Origin: Thermoleophilia bacterium
GTDB taxonomy: Bacteria; Actinomycetota; Thermoleophilia; Miltoncostaeales; Miltoncostaeaceae
NCBI GenBank assembly: GCA_016463385.1
Contig: JAEMRL010000210.1
Coordinates: 1 to 5,012 of the forward strand
Direction: 5' to 3'
DNA length: 5,012 nt
Numbering within the stretch: position 1 is the first letter of the stretch; every line of letters begins with the position of its first letter. Of the stretch, positions 1-5,012 are shown piece after piece. The position numbers and the translations under genes are program-made. Below the pieces are notes generated by a model that saw nothing but the letters and a program-made list of their open reading frames with translations, was not told where the DNA came from and did not search any database.

Positions 1-833
1 GCCGCGCGCGCACCATGCGCGCCGCGGCGGCGATCGTGGCGCTGCTGGCCGTGGCTGCCGGGGTGGTCGCGATGGCCCGTCCGTCGGTCGATGCGACCGT
101 GCAGGAGCAGCGCAGCAGCGTGATGATCACGCTCGACGTCTCCGAGTCGATGGTCAAGACCGATCTGCAGCCGAGCCGGCTCGCCTCGGCCATCGACGCC
201 GCCGAGCGCTTCGCCGAGGCCGCCCCCGAGGACACGGCGATCGGGGTCACCACCTTCGCCGAGAGCGCCGAGGTGATCCTCGCGCCGACCACCGACCGCG
301 CCGCCGTGCGCGAAGCGCTGGAGGGCGTCACGCAGACCCGCATCGGCACCGCCCTCGGCACCGCCGTCACCACCTCGCTCGCCGCGCTCGACGCCTCCGG
401 CGCCATCGCGGAGACGCCCCCGGCCGACCCCTCCGACTCCGCCGGCCGGATCCTGGTGCTGACCGACGGGGCCAACTCGATCCGGCGGGCGACCTCGCCC
501 GAGGACGCGGCCGAGCGGGCCGCCGAGGCGGGCGTGCCCGTCTACACGATCCTCCTGGGCAACGACCCCGGGCGCGCCGACCAGCCGCTGCCCTCGGAGA
601 CCCTCGCCGCGATGTCCACGCGCACCGGCGGCCTCTTCGCCCAGACGACCACCACCGAGGACCTCCAAGCCGTCTTCGCCGACATCGGCTCGATCGTCGC
701 CCCGGTCCCGGAGCTCCGCGAGCTGACGGTCTGGGTGGCGGCGATCGCGCTCGCCCTGCTCGCCCTGGCCGCCCTGCTGGCCGGCCTCGCCCATCCGCGC
801 CGCACCCGGCTGGGGGGCGCGCGCACCGCTTGA
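1..833 (+). CDS. VWA domain membrane protein, BatA-like (5' partial)
   Basis: Probably an envelope protein with an extracytoplasmic von Willebrand factor A domain, a metal-dependent protein-binding fold. Numbering is from the ATG at 15. A hydrophobic segment (about residues 4-20) is followed by the MIDAS motif DVSES (D41, S43, S45), a Thr at 112 in the RIGTALG stretch where the second MIDAS motif belongs, LVLTDG (D151) for the third, and a C-terminal membrane helix (about 239-259) ending in a basic Arg-rich tail. This helix-VWA-helix plan matches BatA-type proteins, which usually carry another N-terminal helix. The frame stays open upstream of the ATG to base 3 and the ATG has no visible ribosome binding site, so the true start is probably before the window and perhaps some 50 residues are missing. 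BatA-like genes often sit with MoxR-type ATPase and DUF58 genes, which could lie upstream but are not visible. The VWA call is secure; the exact role is unknown. Confidence 0.9.
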   Translation, partial: RARTMRAAAAIVALLAVAAGVVAMARPSVDATVQEQRSSVMITLDVSESMVKTDLQPSRLASAIDAAERFAEAAPEDTAIGVTTFAESAEVILAPTTDRAAVREALEGVTQTRIGTALGTAVTTSLAALDASGAIAETPPADPSDSAGRILVLTDGANSIRRATSPEDAAERAAEAGVPVYTILLGNDPGRADQPLPSETLAAMSTRTGGLFAQTTTTEDLQAVFADIGSIVAPVPELRELTVWVAAIALALLALAALLAGLAHPRRTRLGGARTA

Positions 834-852
834 CTTGCGTTTGAAAGGACAC

Positions 853-866
853 CTGCAACGTTGCAG
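853..866. promoter_or_regulatory. Perfect 14-bp palindrome, LacI-family-like operator
   Basis: CTGCAACGTTGCAG is a perfect inverted repeat centred on CpG. A central AACGTT flanked by GC-containing half-sites is typical of LacI/PurR-family operators. It lies 20 bp after the VWA stop and 119 bp before the surface-protein start, about where the -35 region of the -10-like hexamer at 880-885 would fall. A larger imperfect inverted repeat surrounds it (ACCTGC at 851-856 with GCAGGT at 869-874), so it could instead act as an RNA hairpin. No LacI-type regulator is visible in the window. The palindrome is certain; its role as an operator is inferred. Confidence 0.4.
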
Positions 867-877
867 CGGCAGGTTGT

Positions 878-958
878 CGTAGGTTCGCTCACCCTCGCGG
901 GGTTCACGCGGCCCCGTTTGCAGGGAAAGCTGCGCCTACGGATCACGTCCGGTGGTCC
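878..958 (+). promoter_or_regulatory. Potential structured 5' leader upstream of the surface protein
   Basis: Hand folding gives a closing stem CGTAGG (878-883) with CCTACG (935-940). It encloses two hairpins: CGGGG (898-902) with CCCCG (912-916), and GCAG (920-923) with CTGC (930-933) around the loop GGAAAG. An adjacent hairpin pairs 939-946 with 952-959 (8 bp including one G-U), overlapping the closing stem by two bases. The arrangement is a three-way junction followed by a stem, then the ribosome binding site 10 nt later. I do not recognise it as a known riboswitch class. In DNA this GC-rich, short stems arise easily by chance, so confidence is low. Confidence 0.25.
880..885 (+). promoter_or_regulatory. 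Possible -10 element for the surface-protein/transpeptidase pair
   Basis: TAGGTT fits the loose actinobacterial -10 pattern TAnnnT and lies just downstream of the 14-bp palindrome. I find no good -35 hexamer at 16-18 bp, since the stretch around 857-862 reads AACGTT. Transcription from here would give a leader of about 90 nt before the ATG at 985. The same bases also pair with 935-940 in the leader fold described separately, so the two readings compete. Weak call. Confidence 0.2.
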
Positions 959-968
959 GAGCGGAGTC

Positions 969-977
969 GAGGGAAGG
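969..977 (+). promoter_or_regulatory. Ribosome binding site that decides the start at 985
   Basis: GAGGGAAGG is a purine-rich Shine-Dalgarno sequence 7 nt upstream of the ATG at 985. The in-frame GTG at 952 has no such sequence and lies inside a predicted hairpin, so the ATG is preferred. The signal peptide also fits better from the ATG. Confidence 0.7.
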
Positions 978-984
978 CGTGGAG

Positions 985-2403
985 ATGAGACGAGGACCTC
1001 TGGGCGGGTGGCGCCGCCTCCTGCTCGTGGCGTTGGCGGTCGCCCTGGCGGCACCCGCGGTGGCGTCCGCGATCGGCATCAGCCTCAACCGCGCGCCGGC
1101 TCCCCCGTCGGCGATCCAGCGTGGCGGCGGCACGCAGACGGTCGACTTCTCGATCACCTATACGAGCCAGGCGTCGAGCTGGTCCCTGCGGTTCACCGAT
1201 CCGCTCAGCGCGATCGTGCAGCAGGAGTCCCAGCCCGCCCAGGGCGTGCCGAGCCCGATCAACGTGGCCCGCGCCTTCTCGCCGGCCCCGAACGCGCCGC
1301 TCGGGCGCTACCGGGCGACGGTCGACTTCTTCTCCTCTCCGGGGACCCTCGAGGCCTCCGCCCTCGTCGTCTTCGACGTGGCCGACCAGCTCGGGACCCT
1401 GCAGGTCGTGAAGTTCGAGGACCTCAACGGCAACGGCATCCGCGAGGCCGGTGAGCCCGGGGTTCCCGACTGGAACTTCCGCCTGACCAACCCCCAGGCC
1501 AACAGCAGCGCCATCAGCACAGGCGCCGACGGCTCGGTCACCGTGGGCAGCGTTCCCGCGGGCGTGTGGACCGTCGAGGAGGTGGGTGACCCGCTCTGGG
1601 TCGCGATCACCCCGACGGTCGGCCAGGTCACCGTCCCCGCCGGCGGCCTCGGCACCTTCGTCGCCGGCAACGTGCGCCCGGCCCCGATCAGCGGCGTGGT
1701 CTACATCGACACCAACCGCAACGGCATCCGCGACGCGGGTGAGGTCGGCCGCGCCGGGGTGCGCCTGACCCTGACCGGCACCCGCCCGGGGTCGATCACC
1801 GTCGCGACCCGCGAGGTGCTGTCGGGTTCCGACGGCAGCTACAGCTTCGAGGGCCTGCTGCCCGGCACCTACACCGTGGCGATGGCCGTCCCGGGCGGCC
1901 TCACGGCCACCACCCCCCGGACGATCGGCAACATCCCGATCACCTCGGGCCAGGGCCGGCCCAACAACAACTTCGGCCTGATCAGCGGCAACGGCGCCAC
2001 CATCTCCGGCGGCCCGGCCCCGAACGTGACGATCGCCAAGTCCGGACCGGCGACCGCCCGTGCGGGCACGGCGTTCCAGTACTCGATCGTGGTGCGCAAC
2101 CGCAGCGCCTTCATCGCCCGCAACGTCCAGGTGACCGACCTGGTGCCGGTGAGCCTGACGCTCGTGTCCATCCCCTCGGGCGCGACGATCCGCAACGGCG
2201 TCGTGACCTGGGTGATCGGTGACATGCCGGCCGGCGCGAGCCGCACGCTGCGCATGAACGTGCGGGTCAACCCCAACGTGACCGGCACGATCCGCAACAC
2301 GGCGACGGTCACCGCCGACGGCCTGCCCCCGCGCCGCTCGACCGCGGTCACCCGCGTCGTCGGGCCGGTCCCGGTGGCCCGTGCCGGGGGCGTGACGGGC
2401 TGA
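985..2403 (+). CDS. Secreted surface protein with CnaB/SdrD-B-like and DUF11 domains
   Basis: A 472-residue exported protein, probably an adhesin or structural surface protein. Residues 1-29 form a classic signal peptide: Arg-rich start, LLLVALAVALAA core, and A27-S28-A29 cleavage site. Residues 30-137 are beta-rich and unrecognised. Residues 138-230 form a CnaB-like domain with an acidic DLNGNG loop (146-157). Residues 235-333 form an SdrD-B-like domain with a matching loop DTNRNGIRDAGE (242-253); such loops probably bind calcium. Residues 346-459 match the DUF11 conserved repeat (KSG start, VTDLVP, NTATV near the end). The two loops share a 16-nt identical stretch (1430-1445, 1718-1733), consistent with domain duplication. 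The protein ends in RAGGVTG, with no LPXTG, no membrane helix and no basic tail. A GTG at 952 would add 11 residues but lacks a ribosome binding site. The stop overlaps the transpeptidase start by one base. Domain calls are firm; ligand and function are unknown. Confidence 0.9.
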   Translation: MRRGPLGGWRRLLLVALAVALAAPAVASAIGISLNRAPAPPSAIQRGGGTQTVDFSITYTSQASSWSLRFTDPLSAIVQQESQPAQGVPSPINVARAFSPAPNAPLGRYRATVDFFSSPGTLEASALVVFDVADQLGTLQVVKFEDLNGNGIREAGEPGVPDWNFRLTNPQANSSAISTGADGSVTVGSVPAGVWTVEEVGDPLWVAITPTVGQVTVPAGGLGTFVAGNVRPAPISGVVYIDTNRNGIRDAGEVGRAGVRLTLTGTRPGSITVATREVLSGSDGSYSFEGLLPGTYTVAMAVPGGLTATTPRTIGNIPITSGQGRPNNNFGLISGNGATISGGPAPNVTIAKSGPATARAGTAFQYSIVVRNRSAFIARNVQVTDLVPVSLTLVSIPSGATIRNGVVTWVIGDMPAGASRTLRMNVRVNPNVTGTIRNTATVTADGLPPRRSTAVTRVVGPVPVARAGGVTG

Positions 2404-3194
2404 TGGCTTCCCACACGCGCAGGCGCCCGCTGACCCTCTGGCTGGCCGGAGGAGCGGTCGCCTGCGCGGTGGCCGTGGGCGGCGGCATCGCCGGGGCGGC
2501 CACCTCCGGAGGCGGTACCCAGTCGGCGACCGCGACCGACCCGGCCCCCCGGGCGATCGCGAGCCGGCCGACCACCAAGGAGGCCTGGACCGCGCGGGTG
2601 CTGCTGCCAGTGCACACCCGTTCGGCGCCGAAGGCGAGCGCCCGCAAGACCTCGAAGCTCGGCCCGACGGCGCCCTACAACAACGGCCCGAACGTGCTGC
2701 TGGTGGTCGGCGCCCGCGCCACCAAGGCGGACGGCGTCTGGTACCGGGTGCGGCTCAACAGCCGGCCCAACGACGCCGCCGGCTGGATCCCGGCCGAGGC
2801 CGTGCGCGTCGAGCGCACGCCGTGGCGGGTCACGGTGCGCCTCGGCGCCCGCAAGCTCGAGCTGCGCAAGGCCGGCAAGGTCGTCGGCTCCTGGTCGGTC
2901 GCCGTCGGCACGGCGGCGAACCCCACCCCGACGGGCAGCTTCGCGCTCAGCGAGATCGTGAAGCAGCGCAACCCCCGGGGCTTCTTCGGCACCTACATCC
3001 TCACGCTCTCGGCCCACTCCCTGAACCTGTCCGAGTTCGACGGGGGCGACGGGCGGGTGGCGCTGCACGGAACCAACCAGCCGCAGCTGATCGGCCAGGC
3101 CGTCAGCCACGGCTGCGTGCGCCTCACCAACGACGTGGCGACGCGGATCGCGCGCACCGTCCCCGCGGGCGCACCGGTAGACATCATCCAGTAG
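2403..3194 (+). CDS. L,D-transpeptidase (YkuD domain) with SH3-like domain
   Basis: A 263-residue enzyme expected to act on peptidoglycan outside the membrane. L,D-transpeptidases form 3-3 cross-links between stem peptides through a catalytic cysteine, and some family members attach proteins to the wall. Residues 1-12 are basic (TRRR), followed by a hydrophobic segment (about 12-33) that serves as a signal peptide or anchor. An RRPL stretch faintly resembles a Tat motif. Residues 60-136 look like an SH3-type domain, ending GWIPAEAVRV. Residues 138-262 are the YkuD catalytic domain, with H222-G223-T224 and the signature S235-H236-G237-C238-V239-R240, where C238 is the nucleophile. All expected catalytic residues are present. 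The ATG overlaps the upstream TGA (TGATG) and has only a weak ribosome binding site, so translation probably depends on reinitiation after the surface-protein gene. A strong terminator follows. The family call is secure; whether its substrate is peptidoglycan alone is unknown. Confidence 0.95.
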   Translation: MASHTRRRPLTLWLAGGAVACAVAVGGGIAGAATSGGGTQSATATDPAPRAIASRPTTKEAWTARVLLPVHTRSAPKASARKTSKLGPTAPYNNGPNVLLVVGARATKADGVWYRVRLNSRPNDAAGWIPAEAVRVERTPWRVTVRLGARKLELRKAGKVVGSWSVAVGTAANPTPTGSFALSEIVKQRNPRGFFGTYILTLSAHSLNLSEFDGGDGRVALHGTNQPQLIGQAVSHGCVRLTNDVATRIARTVPAGAPVDIIQ

Positions 3195-3200
3195 CGGACA

Positions 3201-3235
3201 CCCCCCGCCCGGGCCCCTCCGGCCCGGGCGGGGGG
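3201..3235 (+). terminator. Strong GC-rich hairpin terminator
   Basis: A perfect 15-bp stem (3201-3215 with 3221-3235) and a 5-nt CCTCC loop begin 7 nt after the transpeptidase stop. The stem is entirely G/C. No T-run follows, only CGCGTTCGT, which is common for actinobacterial hairpin terminators. It probably ends the surface-protein/transpeptidase transcript and isolates it from the regulator gene. Confidence 0.75.
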
Positions 3236-3264
3236 CGCGTTCGTGCGGTGCGTCCACGTCGCGG

Positions 3265-3284
3265 GCCCGGATGACTGTCCGGGC
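3265..3284. promoter_or_regulatory. Inverted repeat upstream of the GAF/PucR regulator
   Basis: GCCCGGA (3265-3271) and TCCGGGC (3278-3284) are perfect 7-bp arms around the 6-bp spacer TGACTG. If transcription starts near 3325-3327, the repeat lies at about -62 to -42, a usual place for an activator or autoregulator. It is distinct from the terminator hairpin, which ends 29 bp earlier. Its role as a binding site is inferred. Confidence 0.35.
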
Positions 3285-3312
3285 GGCGAAGGATGGGGTC
3301 CTGCGGGGTGGT

Positions 3313-3318
3313 TATCCT
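3313..3318 (+). promoter_or_regulatory. -10 element for a probably leaderless regulator mRNA
   Basis: TATCCT matches the actinobacterial -10 pattern TAnnnT. Its last base is 8 nt before the GTG at 3327, the spacing expected when transcription starts at or next to the start codon. No well-placed Shine-Dalgarno sequence precedes the GTG, which supports a leaderless transcript. The -35 region (about 3289-3295, AAGGATG) does not resemble TTGACA. Confidence 0.5.
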
Positions 3319-3326
3319 CGGCGCGA

Positions 3327-5012
3327 GTGGACACCGTTCGCGAGCTGGAGTACCTCCAGCGGCTGGCCCTCACGGCGGCCCAGACCCTCGATCCGCCGTC
3401 GCTGGTGCGCCTGGTGATCGCCGAGACGACCGAGGCGATGGGCGTCGATGTCTGCTCGGTCTACCTGGCCGAGCCCGGCGCGGGCACGCTCGTCCTGTCG
3501 GCGACGAACGGCCTCTCACAGGGGGCTGTCGGGCGCGTGCGCCTGCGCATCGGCGAGGGGGTCACCGGATCGGCGGCCGCCGAGCGGGCGCCCGTGGTCG
3601 TCGACGACGTGCGCTCCGAGCCCCGCTTCTGCTGGCTCGCCGGCGTCGACCAGGCCCGCTTCGTCTCGATGTGCTCGGTGCCGATCATCTCCGCGAGCCG
3701 CCTCGTGGGGGTGCTGAACGTGCAGACCGTGGTGCCCCACCGCTTCACCCCCGACGAGGTGGCGTTCATGGCCGCCATCGCCGCGCAGGTGGCCGGCGCC
3801 CTCGAGCGCTCCGGGCTCCAGGCCCGGCTCGAGGCCCAGGTGGACGACCTGCGGCGCTCCGAGGAGATCCACCGGCGCTTCACCGATCTGGCCCGGACGG
3901 GAGGCGGTGTGCGCGCCGTCTGCGCGGAGATCGCGCGCCAGGCCGGGGTGCCGGTGGCGCTCTTCGACCACGGGGGCGGGCGGCTCGCGCCGCCCGGCCC
4001 CGACGCCCTGCCGCTCCGGATCGCGCCCGGCGACGGGCCGGGGTCGCGCGAGGACGGCCTGACCGTGCTGCCGGTGCGCGCCGGCCCCGACGCCCTCGGC
4101 TGGCTCGCCGCCGCCGCGGGGGACGGCGCCCGGGAGGTGTCGCGGCGCCGCGCCCTCGAGCACGGCGTCACCATCCTCGCGCTCGAGCTCTCCCGCGAGC
4201 GCGCGAGCGAGGAGGCCGAGCGCAGGCTGCGCGGGGACGTCATCGGCGAGCTCCTCGCAGGCTCTCCGGCGCCGGCCGACGCGGACCGCCTCGCCGCGCA
4301 CGCCGTCCGGCGCGGCTATCCGCTGCAGCAGGACATGTGGGTGCTGGTGATGGAGCCCGACGGGCCCTCGGCGTCCGCGGCCCTCGACGAGGGCGCGCGC
4401 GCGGCCCGCCTGCTGTGCGCGGTCTCGGAGGCCGCGGAGGCGCTCCGTCCGGGGTCGATCGTCGTCGAGCGGGGCGGGAGCCTGGTGGTCCTGGTGCCCG
4501 GCACGGCGACCGCGGAGGAGGCCGAGGGCTGCGCCCTGGCGGCCCGCGAGGCCGCGGAGCGGCTGACCGGCGGCGCCTCGTTCTCGTGCGGCGTGAGCGG
4601 CGACCCCGGCGGTCCGGGCGCCCTCCACGCCCTGCTCGAGCAGGCGCGCCTCGCGGTGCGGGTGGGCCGCCGCCTTCGGCGCACCGGGGAGGTGCACCCC
4701 TACCGGCGCCTCGGCGCCGAGCGGCTGCTGCTCGCGGTCAGCCCCGCCTCCGGCCTCGCCGACTTCGTGGAGGAGTGGCTCGGCCCCCTCCGGCGGCAGG
4801 AGGCGCGGGGGAGGTCCGCCGCGCCGCTGGTCGCCACCATCGAGGCGCTGGTGAGCGTCAGCTGGAGCCCGCGCGCGGCGGCGCGGCGCCTGGACGTCCA
4901 CGTCAACACGCTGCTCTACCGCCTGCAGCGGGCCCGCGAGCTGACGGGCCGCGACCTCGACGATCCCGACGTGCGTCTCGCGTTCGCGCTCGCACTCCGC
5001 GCCCGCACCCTC
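3327..5012 (+). CDS. GAF domain PucR/CdaR-type transcriptional regulator (3' partial)
   Basis: A cytoplasmic regulator that probably senses a small molecule through its GAF domain and binds DNA through its C-terminus. The frame gives 562 residues without a stop. Residues 15-160 are a GAF domain (IGEGVTGSAA, PVVVDDV, SVPI, GVLNVQT, FTPDEV, ending in an amphipathic helix). Residues 160-190 are a charged, possibly coiled linker. Residues 190-290 are a second small sensory-like region. Residues 298-450 resemble the degenerate GGDEF-like domain of CdaR/PucR proteins (start LRGDVIGELLAG, later LLEQARLAVRVGRR). Residues 500-560 are a PucR-type helix-turn-helix (SPRAAARRLDVHVNTLLYRL, then DLDDPDVRLAFALAL). 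The family usually ends just after this motif, so few residues are missing. The GTG at 3327 is chosen because the N-terminus fits, upstream sequence looks non-coding, and a -10 element sits correctly; a GTG at 3243 is in frame but would span the dyad and promoter. Ligand and targets are unknown. Confidence 0.9.
   Translation, partial: MDTVRELEYLQRLALTAAQTLDPPSLVRLVIAETTEAMGVDVCSVYLAEPGAGTLVLSATNGLSQGAVGRVRLRIGEGVTGSAAAERAPVVVDDVRSEPRFCWLAGVDQARFVSMCSVPIISASRLVGVLNVQTVVPHRFTPDEVAFMAAIAAQVAGALERSGLQARLEAQVDDLRRSEEIHRRFTDLARTGGGVRAVCAEIARQAGVPVALFDHGGGRLAPPGPDALPLRIAPGDGPGSREDGLTVLPVRAGPDALGWLAAAAGDGAREVSRRRALEHGVTILALELSRERASEEAERRLRGDVIGELLAGSPAPADADRLAAHAVRRGYPLQQDMWVLVMEPDGPSASAALDEGARAARLLCAVSEAAEALRPGSIVVERGGSLVVLVPGTATAEEAEGCALAAREAAERLTGGASFSCGVSGDPGGPGALHALLEQARLAVRVGRRLRRTGEVHPYRRLGAERLLLAVSPASGLADFVEEWLGPLRRQEARGRSAAPLVATIEALVSVSWSPRAAARRLDVHVNTLLYRLQRARELTGRDLDDPDVRLAFALALRARTL

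Noticed and set aside
920..958. Resemblance of the AAAGC...CCTACGG stretch to the core of cyclic di-GMP-I (GEMM) riboswitches
   Set aside because: Only a few bases match. The expected GAAA-capped hairpin, the GACGCAAAGCC block and the closing 3' segment cannot be placed, so I do not call this class.
952..984. GTG at 952 as the start of the surface protein
   Set aside because: No ribosome binding site precedes it, it lies in a predicted hairpin, and the added residues would push the signal peptide away from the N-terminus. The ATG at 985 has a good ribosome binding site.
861..1454. + strand open frame starting in the intergenic gap and running into the surface-protein gene
   Set aside because: It is in another frame from the real gene, starts inside the palindrome, is Arg/Gly/Pro-rich, and has no recognisable domain.
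2380..2403. Sortase signal at the end of the surface protein
   Set aside because: RAGGVTG contains a TG but lacks the LPxTG context, and no membrane helix or basic tail follows.
2445..2470. Cysteine in the transpeptidase's N-terminal hydrophobic segment as a lipoprotein site
   Set aside because: The residues before C21 are A-V-A, lacking the usual Leu/Val/Ile at -3, and the Cys sits inside the hydrophobic core with more hydrophobic sequence after it.
1869..3257. Long open frame on the - strand (462 codons) across the surface-protein and transpeptidase genes
   Set aside because: It is an antisense shadow in GC-rich coding DNA: composition is dominated by Arg, Gly, Ala and Pro, no domain is recognisable, and it overlaps two genes with clear motifs.
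3516..4901. Long open frame on the - strand (461 codons) opposite the regulator
   Set aside because: Low-complexity Arg/Gly/Ala/His-rich translation with no domain. The + strand frame carries GAF and helix-turn-helix motifs throughout the same stretch.

Overview
The window is very GC-rich, and all four genes lie on the + strand. The G/C-biased third codon positions, a promoter that looks leaderless, and a secreted SdrD/DUF11 protein next to an L,D-transpeptidase suggest a high-GC actinobacterium. A Thermoleophilia-type lineage (Solirubrobacterales relatives) is my best guess, from family resemblance only.

Layout. (1) 1-833: the 3' part of a membrane-anchored von Willebrand factor A (VWA/BatA-like) protein whose start lies before the window. 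(2) 834-984: a 151-bp gap with a perfect 14-bp palindrome of LacI-family operator type, a weak -10-like hexamer, several mutually compatible RNA stems, and a clear ribosome binding site. (3) 985-2403: a secreted multidomain surface protein with a signal peptide, an N-terminal beta-rich region, a CnaB-like domain, an SdrD-B-like domain and a DUF11 domain. (4) 2403-3194: a membrane-anchored or exported L,D-transpeptidase (SH3-like plus YkuD domain), overlapping the previous stop codon by one base. (5) 3195-3326: a strong GC hairpin terminator, then a 7-bp-arm dyad and a -10 hexamer placed for a leaderless transcript. (6) 3327-5012: a GTG-initiated regulator with GAF, a CdaR/PucR-type middle region and a PucR-type C-terminal helix-turn-helix. 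It has no stop before the window ends.

How the genes fit together. The surface protein and the L,D-transpeptidase almost certainly form a translationally coupled pair acting outside the cytoplasmic membrane, and the terminator closes that unit. The surface protein has no LPXTG motif and no C-terminal membrane segment, so how it is retained is open; its coupling to a peptidoglycan-acting enzyme is the most interesting biological point here. The VWA protein is also an envelope protein, but the 151-bp gap leaves its link to the pair uncertain. The GAF/PucR regulator appears to be a separate transcription unit with its own promoter. I see no mobile element, CRISPR array, tRNA or rRNA, and nothing that clearly amounts to a wholly new system.
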